48,105 nucleotides of DNA from Prevotellaceae bacterium (GCA_021204865.1 JAJPYQ010000021.1:13226-61330); one strand, 5' to 3'; positions 39,604-47,987 are shown, counted from the first letter of the stretch. A program made the numbers and translations. The notes: a model not told the origin generated them from the sequence alone.

Positions 39604-42068
39604 TTGACTATAACCTTCTTATTACCTTTAATATATATGCCTCTTGTGGGTCGCTCGACGGGTCTGCCTTGCAGGTCGTAGAGCTTGGCGGAGGGGCTTG
39701 CCTCTTCCTTCGGGCTTACGATGGCAGTCTCCCCGCCGGGGAAGCGCAGCGCTGGGCGTGCCTCCGCTTGCGTCTCAGTGCTGGGGAGGCGGAGCAGGCA
39801 GTGGTTAGCCGTTAGGGCGATGCCCTCGGTGTCGACGCTGTAGAAGGCGAGGCCGCTCTCCTCAAGGTTCTGCAAGACGTAAGAGCCGACGGGGGCAGTG
39901 GCGGAGACGAGCGTGCCGGTGAGCAAGCCCACGGTGTACTCCTCTTGCAGGTTCGTGGGCACGGCGGTGAAGCTGTACTCTCCCTCCGCTCCCTTGATGA
40001 TATAGGGCGTGTTAGCCTCCAGTTCGCCTCCCTCCAAGGGGTCGAGGGCAAGGGTTGTTGCGTCCTCGAGCCTTGAGCAGGAGAATGCCTCCAGCCCGTC
40101 GGGCAGCGTGTGGGCGAAGGGCAGTATGAGCGTGCCGTACTGGGCGGAGCTCATCGACCAGTTCACCGTCACCTCCCCGCTCTCGAACACGGCGATGGCA
40201 GTCCTCAGGGCCTCGATGTCCTCGTCCGTAGCGTCCGCACTTAGCTCGCGGGCGATGGCGGCGCTGATGGCTTCGTTAAGGGCGTTGACCTGCTCGGGGC
40301 GGGAGGCGTTGGGGCTGTCCTCAAGCGTCGTGGTCTCGAAGAGCTGAAGCTCCGCGGCGTGCCAGAAGCCGTTGTTGCTGGTGGTCTGTGCCTCCCGTAA
40401 GCGCAGCGTCGTCACCCCTGGGGGGCAGTAGAAAGCCTTGTGAAGCACCTCTCCCTGATGCCCGTAGGGCAGGCTGAGCGTGGCGAGCGTGAGCTCCGTC
40501 TCGTCCTCGTTCTCGTCCTCGTAGAGGCTGTTCACCATAAGCTTCGTCACTATATTGGTGTTGGTGTCGTTGCGTCGTCTTAGCCTCAGCAGCAGCGGTC
40601 CGCCGTGCTGGCTGAAGTCCTCGGGCAGCCGCACCTCGATGTACTGTGTGCCGTTCGGCACAGTGCCGTCGTGGTCGTCGGAGTGCCAATAGGTGTCCGC
40701 CCTTCCGTCTATAAGGTAATCGAGCGAGCCCTCCTTCAGGCTTGTGTAAGGCGAGGAGAGCTGGCTTGCCTCACGTATAAGGCCGTAGCCAATGGGGTCG
40801 TCCGCGCTTGTCCCCTCATCCACCGAGGTCTCGAACAGCCAGCCCTCGTGCAGCGAGAGGTACGCCTGGTTAATCACCTCCAGCAGCCTTTCGTCCTCCT
40901 CCTCTTGCTCGTGCGTTATCTGCTCGAGCGTGACAGGGTAGAACCACCAGCGTTTGTGCTCATCCTTAGACTCGCCCCCGCTGCCGTAGAGGTTGATGTG
41001 CTGGTTATGCCCGTTATTATCCACCGCAAGCCCCATGTCGTAGAGGTTCAAGCCGAGGTAGTCCGCCCCCTCGTCGGAGAAGACGTAGGCGTTGAACGGC
41101 TCCATCTCGTACGAGGTGGAGAGGATGTGCGCCGTCGTGGCGTTGCTCCAGTACCTGCCCGTGCCCCATTGCAGGTAGTAGACACGGCTGTCCTCCTTCT
41201 TCTGGGACACAAGGTCGGTGGGGCGGAAGCGAACGAGGAACTGAGGCACGCTGTCCGCCCACGAGCCTACGCCCAGCCTGTAGTCGCTGCCCGCACGCAT
41301 GATGGGCTGCTCCTCACCAGCGTCGTAGGCGGGGGTCATTCCGTCACGGCTCTGCTTCATAATGTACCAGCGGCCGGTCTCCTTGGGAAGCTCGCTCAGG
41401 GCAGAGCCGATGTGGCTGATGCGCAGGTTGGTGAAGTCCACCTTGTCCTCCTCGGGCAGCACCACGTCGGCAAGCTCCACGGGCTGTATCCACCAGCGGT
41501 CGTAGAGAGTGTAGACTTCGGGCAGCCCCGTGCCGAGATACCTGAGAGCCTTGGTAGCCCCGTTGTTGTCCACACGAGCGCCCATGTCGAAGAGGTTCAA
41601 GCCGAAGAACGTGTGCCCCTCCAGCATTAGGTACATATTGAAGAGGGCAGCCGCCTCCTCCGACGAGGATGTGGTCAGTCCGTCAGTCCAGTAGCGCCCC
41701 GTGCCCCACTGCAGGCGGTACACCTTGCTCTCGGGGTACTCCTCGGAGACGGTGTCCACCTGCTCGAAGCGGAGCAGGTACTTGGCGTATTTGCTTGCCA
41801 TCACGCCCGTCTCGATGTCCATTCCCCTCACGTCTCGCTTCATGAGCAAGCCCTCGCCGTTGTCGTAGGCGGGCGACAGTCCGTCGTGGCGCTGCTTGAT
41901 GACGTACCATTGGTTGTTAGACACTGGTAGCTCGCCCGTCGAGTCGCCTATGGCCACTATCCTCTTATGGGTGAGCTCCTCCACCGCGTCGTCGGCTCTC
42001 GCCTCACGCGCCGTGAGGCAGAGGGCGAGGGCGGCGAATGCTGATAAACATAGTTTTCCCTTTGTCAT
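39600..42068 (-). CDS. Large secreted protein with T9SS-type C-terminal tail and discoidin-like domain
   Basis: This 822-residue protein has a signal peptide (MTKGKLCLSAFAALALCLTAREARA). Residues about 33-205 and 212-390 are a tandem duplication. Each copy holds NQWYVIKQRHDGLSPAYD-like, LQWGTGRYW, and GLNLYDMG with DNNG, and ends in RWWI/FQPV. Next is a region with LIDGRADTYWHSDDHD, a F5/8 type C (discoidin-like) hallmark. A VNWSMSSAQYGTLILPF domain common in Prevotella follows. Last comes a type IX secretion tail (LYDLQGRPVERPTRGIYI, then KGNKKVIVK). It is probably displayed on the cell surface or secreted and may bind carbohydrate. I see no catalytic motif. Its own promoter is at 42136. Confidence 0.85.
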   Translation of the reverse strand: MTKGKLCLSAFAALALCLTAREARADDAVEELTHKRIVAIGDSTGELPVSNNQWYVIKQRHDGLSPAYDNGEGLLMKRDVRGMDIETGVMASKYAKYLLRFEQVDTVSEEYPESKVYRLQWGTGRYWTDGLTTSSSEEAAALFNMYLMLEGHTFFGLNLFDMGARVDNNGATKALRYLGTGLPEVYTLYDRWWIQPVELADVVLPEEDKVDFTNLRISHIGSALSELPKETGRWYIMKQSRDGMTPAYDAGEEQPIMRAGSDYRLGVGSWADSVPQFLVRFRPTDLVSQKKEDSRVYYLQWGTGRYWSNATTAHILSTSYEMEPFNAYVFSDEGADYLGLNLYDMGLAVDNNGHNQHINLYGSGGESKDEHKRWWFYPVTLEQITHEQEEEDERLLEVINQAYLSLHEGWLFETSVDEGTSADDPIGYGLIREASQLSSPYTSLKEGSLDYLIDGRADTYWHSDDHDGTVPNGTQYIEVRLPEDFSQHGGPLLLRLRRRNDTNTNIVTKLMVNSLYEDENEDETELTLATLSLPYGHQGEVLHKAFYCPPGVTTLRLREAQTTSNNGFWHAAELQLFETTTLEDSPNASRPEQVNALNEAISAAIARELSADATDEDIEALRTAIAVFESGEVTVNWSMSSAQYGTLILPFAHTLPDGLEAFSCSRLEDATTLALDPLEGGELEANTPYIIKGAEGEYSFTAVPTNLQEEYTVGLLTGTLVSATAPVGSYVLQNLEESGLAFYSVDTEGIALTANHCLLRLPSTETQAEARPALRFPGGETAIVSPKEEASPSAKLYDLQGRPVERPTRGIYIKGNKKVIVK

Positions 42069-42135
42069 GATTGTCCTTCTCTGTTAATGGTTGGTTGGTA
42101 ATCTCTTTGCCCGTCGTCGCGGGTTCTTTGCGGGG

Positions 42136-42144
42136 GCGAAGGTA
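42136..42144 (-). promoter_or_regulatory. -7 promoter element for the T9SS protein gene
   Basis: The minus strand reads TACCTTCGC, one change from TAnnTTTG, and is followed by CCCCGCAAAG, similar to the sequence after the MFS promoter at 20569. The leader would be about 60 bases. Confidence 0.55.
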
Positions 42145-42283
42145 CTGCCCGGGAAGGGATGCCGCAAGCGTCAGCCCCGAGGCGGGGCGGAAAAAGTTAG
42201 TGAGGTGCAGCGGCTGGTATACCTGAGTGGCAGAAACGCCTCTTAGCTACTTGTCGCCGTAAGTCGCTGTGAGTTGTCGGGTG

Positions 42284-42352
42284 GACTTCACTGGACTCTC
42301 CGCAGAGACTTCACTGAGGTCTCTTGGGAGACTTCACTGAGGTCTCTGCGAC
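42284..42352. repeat. Array H: 23-base dyad tandem repeat, 3 units
   Basis: Units start at 42284, 42307 and 42330. The dyad GACTTCACTGAGGTC (six-base arms with one G-T, ACT centre) is followed by TCTTGGGA. The first unit is degenerate. The core resembles the last unit of array G. Confidence 0.85.
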
Positions 42353-42423
42353 AAGTCACGGCTAACGCTCGCAAGGAGTAGCCTTGACGTCAAGGGATTC
42401 CTATATAAGACTTGGGAAAGCGA

Positions 42424-43170
42424 TTACCCCTTGAGGTAATCGTCGATAAGCCAGCGGGCTATCGAGGCCTCGTCTGGCACGCGGGGCAGGCTGCCCCTCT
42501 TGAACCAGCCCCCACTGGAGAGCTCCGAGCGCTGAAGGTGTACCTCTCCCTCGGCGTACTCCGCCGTGAAGCCCACCATCAAGCCGCAGGGGAAGGGCCA
42601 GGGCTGCGAGCCGAAGTAGCGGATGCCCCTGACCCGGAGCCTCGTCTCCTCCCACACCTCTCGCTCAACGCACTGCTCGAGGGTCTCGCCTGTCTCCACG
42701 AAGCCTGCCACGAGGCCGTAGAAGTCTGTGCGGAAGCTCTTTGCGTGCACGAGCAGTATCTCTTCCCCTCGTGTCACTCTCACGATGATAGCCACGGCGA
42801 GCTGGGGCCAAAGCTCCTTGCCGCAGCCCGTGCAGTGCTTGGAGATGGGGCTGCTCCACTGCATAGGCGCACCGCAGCAGCCGCAGAAGCGTGAGTTGCC
42901 GTCCCAGTACACGAGCTCTTGGCACTTGCCAGCGAGCTGATACTCGTCGGGGGGAAGCAGGGCGTGCGTTTGCCTGAGCGGGAGCATGCGGTAGCCCTCA
43001 AGCCCCGTGGGGGGAGCGTCGAGGCGGTAGACCTCGCACCGCCTCTCGCCCACCTTGAAGGCGGTGACACGGTTCCATGGCTGAAGCCCGACGGGGGGAA
43101 TGCTTAAGGGGATGCGCCCCTCCTGGGTGAGAAGCACATCCCCTTTGCATAGCAGGAAGTAAAGGGTCAT
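42424..43170 (-). CDS. nudC: NADH pyrophosphatase (NudC-type Nudix hydrolase)
   Basis: NudC splits NADH/NAD to NMN(H) and AMP and can decap NAD-capped RNA. The 248-residue protein has an N-terminal domain and a four-cysteine zinc ribbon (CGCCGAPM and CTGCGKELWP). The Nudix box GFVETGETLEQCVEREVWEE follows, then the NudC-diagnostic SQPWPFP. The last part of the Nudix consensus reads EETRL where EExGU is usual, a mild deviation, with all metal-binding glutamates kept. It directly abuts the phosphoglucomutase gene and is the last gene of the nadC operon, which makes a shared NAD theme (synthesis first, turnover last). Confidence 0.95.
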   Translation of the reverse strand: MTLYFLLCKGDVLLTQEGRIPLSIPPVGLQPWNRVTAFKVGERRCEVYRLDAPPTGLEGYRMLPLRQTHALLPPDEYQLAGKCQELVYWDGNSRFCGCCGAPMQWSSPISKHCTGCGKELWPQLAVAIIVRVTRGEEILLVHAKSFRTDFYGLVAGFVETGETLEQCVEREVWEETRLRVRGIRYFGSQPWPFPCGLMVGFTAEYAEGEVHLQRSELSSGGWFKRGSLPRVPDEASIARWLIDDYLKG

Positions 43171-44913
43171 CTACAAGCCGAGCTGCGCCTTGAACTGCTC
43201 CACCTTAGCCTGAGCCTTGACGAGCTCGCGGTTGTAGTCCTTGGCGCTCTGCATCTTGCCCTTTATCTCGGTGTAGAACTTAATCTTCGGCTCTGTGCCG
43301 CTTGGGCGGACGCTTACCTTGGTGCCGTCCTCGCAGAACCACTGGAGGGCGTTGCTCGTGGCAGGCATATCTATCGGGCTCTGCTTGCCCTCTGCGTCGG
43401 TGGCGACGAGGGTCTGGTAGTCCTTCGTCAAGACTACCTTGCTGCCCGCTATCTCCCTTGGGGCTTTCGAGCCACGGAAGTCCGCCATCATCTGCTTAAT
43501 CTCATCGGCTCCGCTCTTGCCCGGGCGCACCACGTTGATGGTCTTCTCGTAGGAGAAGCCGCACTCCACGTAGATGTCCATCAGCAGGTCGTAGAGCGTC
43601 TTGCCGTTGTCCTTAGCCCAAGCGGCTATCTCGCAGATGAGGCAGATGGAGGCGGGAGCGTCCTTGTCCCTGACCTTGTCGTAAGGCAGGAAGCCGAAGC
43701 TCTCCTCTCCGCCGCCGATGAACTTCTGCTTCCCCTCGCTGAGGGCAATCTCACGGGCAATCCACTTGAAGCCCGTGTACACGTCCCTAAGCTCCACGCC
43801 GTTCTTCTTGGCTATCTCGGCTATCACCTCGGTCGTGACGATGGTCTTCACAAGGAAGTCGGTCGGTTTGAGCTGTCCAAGGGCTATCTTGTTCTTAATG
43901 ATGTAGTAGCAGAACATCATGCAGGTCTGGTTGCCGTTGATGATGACCCACTCTCCCTCAGGGTTGCGGCAGACGATGGCGAGGCGGTCAGCGTCGGGGT
44001 CGCTTGCTATGACGAGGTCGGCGTTCAGCTTAGTGCCGAGCCTCATGCCAAGGGTCATAGCCTCGGCGTTCTCGGGGTTGGGGCTAACCACCGTGCGGAA
44101 GTCGCCGTCGATGGTCATCTGCTGCGGCACGACGTTGATGTTCTGGAAGCCCCAGCTGCGCAGGCAGAGGGGAACGATCACCCTGCCCGTGCCGTGCATA
44201 GGGCTGTAGACAATGTTGAGGTCTTGCTGCCTGTGGATAACGTCCTGGTCGATGATAGCCTCCTTCACGGCACTCATGTAGTCGTAGTCAAGCTCGCCTC
44301 CTATGATGCTTATAAGCTCGGGGTTGCCCTCGAACTTAACGTCCTCTATCTGCACCTTGTTCACCTCGTCGATGATGCCCGTGTCGTGGGGCGCAAGCAC
44401 CTGCGCGCCGTCCGCCCAGTAAGCCTTGTAGCCGTTGTACTCTCGCGGGTTGTGGCTCGCCGTCACGTTGACCCCTGCCACTGCCCCAAGCTTCCTTATG
44501 GCAAAGGATATCTCAGGCGTTGGGCGCAGTCCCTCGAAGAGGTACACCTTCAGCCCGTTGGCACTGAAGATGGCTGCCACGGTCTCGGCGTAGAGCCTGC
44601 CGTTGTTGCGGCAGTCATGCCCCACCACCACGCTCTTGCCTCCCTCGGGGTAAGCCTTGTTGATGTAGTTGGCGAAGCCCTGTGTAGCCTTGCCCACCAC
44701 GTACTTGTTCATTCTGTTGGTGCCTGCGCCCATAACGCCACGCAAGCCGCCCGTGCCGAACTCCAGGCTCTGGTAGAAGGCGTCCACGAGAGCAGCCTTG
44801 TCCTCGCTCTCAAGCATAGCCTTCACCTCCGCCTTGGTGTCGTCGTCATAAATCGGCGAAGCAAGCCACTTCCGTGCTTCCGCTTCGCAAGTCTTAATCA
44901 ATGCGCTGTCCAT
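43171..44913 (-). CDS. Phosphoglucomutase/phosphomannomutase (alpha-D-phosphohexomutase)
   Basis: This 580-residue enzyme interconverts hexose 1- and 6-phosphates, most likely glucose. All four family signatures are visible. The active-site phosphoserine loop is GVNVTASHNPREYNGYK (Ser about residue 145). The metal-binding loop is ASDPDADRLAI, the sugar-binding loop GGGEESFGF and the phosphate-binding loop VRPSGTEPKIKFY. Length and the YVVGKATQGFANY opening fit the PGM2-like bacterial group, which may also act on pentose phosphates. It sits 20 bases after the C69 peptidase gene and directly before nudC. Confidence 0.95.
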   Translation of the reverse strand: MDSALIKTCEAEARKWLASPIYDDDTKAEVKAMLESEDKAALVDAFYQSLEFGTGGLRGVMGAGTNRMNKYVVGKATQGFANYINKAYPEGGKSVVVGHDCRNNGRLYAETVAAIFSANGLKVYLFEGLRPTPEISFAIRKLGAVAGVNVTASHNPREYNGYKAYWADGAQVLAPHDTGIIDEVNKVQIEDVKFEGNPELISIIGGELDYDYMSAVKEAIIDQDVIHRQQDLNIVYSPMHGTGRVIVPLCLRSWGFQNINVVPQQMTIDGDFRTVVSPNPENAEAMTLGMRLGTKLNADLVIASDPDADRLAIVCRNPEGEWVIINGNQTCMMFCYYIIKNKIALGQLKPTDFLVKTIVTTEVIAEIAKKNGVELRDVYTGFKWIAREIALSEGKQKFIGGGEESFGFLPYDKVRDKDAPASICLICEIAAWAKDNGKTLYDLLMDIYVECGFSYEKTINVVRPGKSGADEIKQMMADFRGSKAPREIAGSKVVLTKDYQTLVATDAEGKQSPIDMPATSNALQWFCEDGTKVSVRPSGTEPKIKFYTEIKGKMQSAKDYNRELVKAQAKVEQFKAQLGL

Positions 44914-44933
44914 AATATCTCAGTTTTATTAAG

Positions 44934-46559
44934 TCATTTCACTATGTATCTGTCTCCTGTCTCAGTCTCAATGCGGTGGCGGAAGCTCTCGGGATAGCCG
45001 GGGCGCACGACAGGCAGCTGGTTGCCCCCAGGCGTCTTACGCCACTGCCCGTTCTCGTCCGTCTGCTTCTCCACCATGTCGTTGTACTTCACTATCAGCC
45101 TCTGCGCAAGCATCATCCACTGGTCCATCATGTTCTCGCTGTGGCGGTAGGAGTACTCGCTCAGATAGCGCCTTGCCTGCTGCTCGTCCATCCCCTTGGC
45201 GTTCTCCTCTATCTCCGCCTGAAGGGCGTTGAGGTCGCCCTCAAGCTTCTCCCTCGTCGCCTTAAGCTCGGGGAAGAGCTGCACGTAGCGGTAGTAAACC
45301 ATATTGCTGACCCAGTTCTGAAGCCAGTAGGCACTCTTGAACGAGAATGTGAACGTGTCGCCCGTGCCTTGCCTGAAGCACTCGGGCGCTCCCTCGGTGC
45401 AGCAGTAGATAGGCACGAGCGGCACCATGTTAGCGTCGTCGTTCGCGAACCAAACTATGCCGCCAATGTAGTCGGGAAGCCAGCGTCTCATCTGCACCAC
45501 GTACACGCAAGCGGCTTGCTGCGTGCTTATCGGCCGCTCGTTGAAGTACGTCTTCCCCTCGCTCTCCCACGTAAGCGGGGTGGGGCGGTAAGGCATCTCG
45601 TAAGGGCCCATCCCTATGTCGCTGGTCAGCTCCATAGGAGTTCCCTCGTAGTGGTCACGCATCATCTCCTTCACGTCCTGCACGCTCAGCTTCTCCTTCG
45701 GCTCAACGTAGAGGGGGAACGGGTTAGACATGTCCTCGCCCATAGCGTAACCGAGGTAAGGGGTCATATCCTCTGCCGCCCATTTGTTGAAGAAGCTCCA
45801 CACCCGCGCCTCGCAGAAGCGAGCCCCGCTGAAGTCAAGCGGGTTGTATGCGTCGGCGAAGCTGAAGTCCTTGTCCTTGCCTTTGTAGTAGCCCCTCGCC
45901 TTGGCGAAGCTTATCACGTCCTTGCTGTAGAGGCAGTTCTCCTTGTCTTTAAGCGGGAACTTGTGTATGCGGCTCTGGTTAGCATGCCCGCTTATGCAGT
46001 TGTCTGGTATGCGCACAGCCACCCACACGGGAGCTCCGCCGCCAGGTCCCTTGCCAATCATGTCCATTATCCACGCCTCGTCGGGGTCGGCTATGGTGAA
46101 CGACTCGCCTTCGCTCTGGTATCCGTAACGCTCCACCAAGTCTGCCATCACGCCTATCGCCTCACGGGCTGTGCGGGCTCGCTGCAGGGTCACCTGCATC
46201 AGGCTGCCGTAGTCAAGCAGAGCCGTCGTGTCCTCAAGCTCTTCCCTTCCGCCCCACGTCGTCTCCAGTATGGTGAGCTGGTGCTCGTTCGTCAGCCCAA
46301 TCACGGCGTAAGTGCTGTCCGCTTCGGGTATCTCCCCAAGGTAATTGTTCGTCTCGTAGTGGTAGAGTGGGCGCATCTCGCCTGGCTTGTGCTTTCCTCC
46401 AGGCTGCCAGAACAGGTAGCCGTAAGCCCCGTAGTCGTCGCTCGCGTACGTCACAATCACGCTGCCGTCCTTGCTCGCCCCCTTACCCACAATAAGGTTG
46501 GTGCAGGCGAAAGCGCCCGAGCAGGCGAACAAGCCTATCGAAATAAATATCTTCCTCAT
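44934..46559 (-). CDS. C69-family dipeptidase (PepD/U34 type), exported
   Basis: This 541-residue peptidase has an N-terminal nucleophile. A signal or pro-sequence (MRKIFISIGLFACSGAFA) is followed immediately by CTNLIVGKGASKDGSVIVTYASDD; the exposed Cys19 is the expected catalytic nucleophile. Later conserved stretches include GLTNEHQLTILETTWGGREEL, GESFTIADPDEAWIMDMIGKGPGGGAPVWVAVRIPD and HANQSRIHKFP. It probably releases amino acids from dipeptides in the periplasm, and with the S9 peptidase at 25640 points to peptide nutrition. It lies 14 bases after nadC. Confidence 0.94.
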   Translation of the reverse strand: MRKIFISIGLFACSGAFACTNLIVGKGASKDGSVIVTYASDDYGAYGYLFWQPGGKHKPGEMRPLYHYETNNYLGEIPEADSTYAVIGLTNEHQLTILETTWGGREELEDTTALLDYGSLMQVTLQRARTAREAIGVMADLVERYGYQSEGESFTIADPDEAWIMDMIGKGPGGGAPVWVAVRIPDNCISGHANQSRIHKFPLKDKENCLYSKDVISFAKARGYYKGKDKDFSFADAYNPLDFSGARFCEARVWSFFNKWAAEDMTPYLGYAMGEDMSNPFPLYVEPKEKLSVQDVKEMMRDHYEGTPMELTSDIGMGPYEMPYRPTPLTWESEGKTYFNERPISTQQAACVYVVQMRRWLPDYIGGIVWFANDDANMVPLVPIYCCTEGAPECFRQGTGDTFTFSFKSAYWLQNWVSNMVYYRYVQLFPELKATREKLEGDLNALQAEIEENAKGMDEQQARRYLSEYSYRHSENMMDQWMMLAQRLIVKYNDMVEKQTDENGQWRKTPGGNQLPVVRPGYPESFRHRIETETGDRYIVK

Positions 46560-46573
46560 ATCCTGTCTTTCCT

Positions 46574-47449
46574 TTATTTTATTATTAGTTTATCACTCCC
46601 CGCCGCCTTGAAGCTCATGTCAAGCCCCTTCACGCTGTGAGTCAACGCCCCGAAAGAGATGAAATCCACCCCTGCCTTTGCGTAAGGCAACATCGTGTCG
46701 AACGTTATGCCGCCGCTCGACTCTGTCTCTGCTCTGCCCGCCACTATCTCAACAGCCTTGCGTGTGTCCTCGGGCGTGAAGTTGTCGAACATGATGCGGT
46801 CGCAACCTTCCTTGAGAGCTTCTTGCAATTCCTTGAAGTCCCTGACCTCGCACTCTATCTTCAGGTCAAGGTGCTTGCTCTTGCAATACTCCTTGGCCTT
46901 CGAGACGGCGTTATGCACGCCCCCGCAGAAGTCTATGTGGTTGTCCTTCAGCAATATCATGTCGAACAAGCCAATCCTGTGGTTCATCCCGCCGCCAATG
47001 CGCACCGCCTCCTTCTCAAGCATGCGCATCCCCGGCGTTGTCTTGCGGGTGTCGAGCACATGGGTCTTCGTGCCCGCGTCGAGGAGAGCCTGCTGATACT
47101 TATGCGTCATCGTTGCTATCCCACTCATGCGCTGCATTATATTAAGCATAAGTCGCTCCGTCTGAAGCAAGCTCCTCACACGCCCCTTAACGCTCATCAC
47201 TATGTCTCCCCGCCCGACCTCGCTGCCGTCGTCCTTCAGCACCTCAACGCTCAAGTCCTTGTCGAAGCGGCTGAACACTTCCTTCGCCACCCTCACGCCT
47301 GCCAATATGCCGTCTTCCTTGATGAGCAAAAGGCTCTCTCCCGTCTCGCCTTCAGGGATGCAGCAGAGGGTCGTGTGGTCTCCGTCCCCAATGTCCTCGG
47401 CGAAAGCCAAGTCGATAAGGCGGTCGTTCAGTTCATCCACGCTGATCAT
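46574..47449 (-). CDS. nadC: Nicotinate-nucleotide pyrophosphorylase (quinolinate phosphoribosyltransferase)
   Basis: NadC converts quinolinate and PRPP to nicotinate mononucleotide in de novo NAD synthesis. The 291 residues show the family motifs in order: EDIGDGDHTTLC near the N-terminus, LMLNIMQRMSGIAT, HVLDTRKTTPGMRMLEKEAVRIGGGMNHRIGLFDMILLKDNH (PRPP and quinolinate binding), IECEVRDFKEL, and SGGITFDTMLPYAKAGVDFISFGALTHS. It heads a four-gene operon and shares a very compact divergent promoter region with rlmH. Confidence 0.97.
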   Translation of the reverse strand: MISVDELNDRLIDLAFAEDIGDGDHTTLCCIPEGETGESLLLIKEDGILAGVRVAKEVFSRFDKDLSVEVLKDDGSEVGRGDIVMSVKGRVRSLLQTERLMLNIMQRMSGIATMTHKYQQALLDAGTKTHVLDTRKTTPGMRMLEKEAVRIGGGMNHRIGLFDMILLKDNHIDFCGGVHNAVSKAKEYCKSKHLDLKIECEVRDFKELQEALKEGCDRIMFDNFTPEDTRKAVEIVAGRAETESSGGITFDTMLPYAKAGVDFISFGALTHSVKGLDMSFKAAGSDKLIIK

Positions 47450-47473
47450 ACCTTATATTATATGTTACCGCCA

Positions 47474-47481
47474 CAAAGATA
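47474..47481 (-). promoter_or_regulatory. -7 promoter element for nadC operon
   Basis: The minus strand reads TATCTTTG, matching TAnnTTTG, 24 bases before the nadC ATG. It points away from the rlmH element with 12 bases between them. Confidence 0.7.
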
Positions 47482-47493
47482 CGATAATTTGGT

Positions 47494-47502
47494 TAACTTT
47501 GC
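47494..47502 (+). promoter_or_regulatory. -7 promoter element for rlmH
   Basis: TAACTTTGC matches TAnnTTTG and lies seven bases before the rlmH ATG at 47510, so the transcript should be nearly leaderless. Confidence 0.75.
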
Positions 47503-47509
47503 ACAGACT

Positions 47510-47983
47510 ATGAAGATTTCGTTCATCGCTCACGGCAAGACGGCGGACAAGAGGCTCGACAGCCTCACGCAGGATTATTGCGGCCGTATAAGCCACTACC
47601 TGCCTTTTGAGTTCCTCGCTCTGCCTAATCTGCGCAACACTAAAAACCTCACGCGTGAGCGGCAGAGGCAGCAGGAGGGCGAGCAGCTCGGCAGGCAACT
47701 CCTCGCGGGCGACCACCTTGTCTTGCTTGACGAGCGGGGCAAGCTGATGCGCAGCCTGGAGTTCGCCCAGTGGCTCGAGCGGAAGATGTCCACCCTTCAG
47801 GGCAGGCTTGTCTTCGTCGCGGGCGGTCCTTACGGCTTCAGCGCCGATACCTACAGCAAGGCAAACGAGGAGCTCTCGCTAAGCCTGATGACTTTCTCGC
47901 ACCAGATGGTGAGGCTCTTCTTCGTCGAACAACTCTACCGCGCCCTCGCCATCCTGAACGGCGAACCTTATCACCACGAATAA
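47510..47983 (+). CDS. rlmH: 23S rRNA pseudouridine-1915 N3-methyltransferase RlmH
   Basis: RlmH is a SPOUT-class methyltransferase that modifies pseudouridine 1915 in helix 69 of 23S rRNA. The 157-residue length is exact for the family. It starts MKISFIAHGKTADKRLDSL and has HLVLLDERGKLMRSLEFAQWLE, the SAM-binding knot with LVFVAGGPYGFS, and the C-terminal SLSLMTFSHQMVRLFFVEQLYRALAILNGEPYHHE. The ATG at 47510 is set by homology and by the promoter just upstream; a much longer in-frame opening over nadC is not coding. Confidence 0.97.
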   Translation: MKISFIAHGKTADKRLDSLTQDYCGRISHYLPFEFLALPNLRNTKNLTRERQRQQEGEQLGRQLLAGDHLVLLDERGKLMRSLEFAQWLERKMSTLQGRLVFVAGGPYGFSADTYSKANEELSLSLMTFSHQMVRLFFVEQLYRALAILNGEPYHHE

Positions 47984-47987
47984 GCCT

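Larger units (their letters stand above)
42069..42423. other. Intergenic region with promoter, array H and a palindrome
   Basis: This 355-base gap contains the promoter of the T9SS protein gene (42136-42144) and array H (42284-42352). A perfect palindrome CCTTGACGTCAAGG (42382-42395) lies near the end of nudC and may help terminate that transcript. I find no gene here. Confidence 0.75.

Noticed and set aside
46637..47509. Long open frame ahead of and in frame with rlmH
   Set aside because: It runs antisense through nadC, has non-protein-like His/Leu-rich composition, and rlmH has its own promoter and family-standard ATG at 47510.
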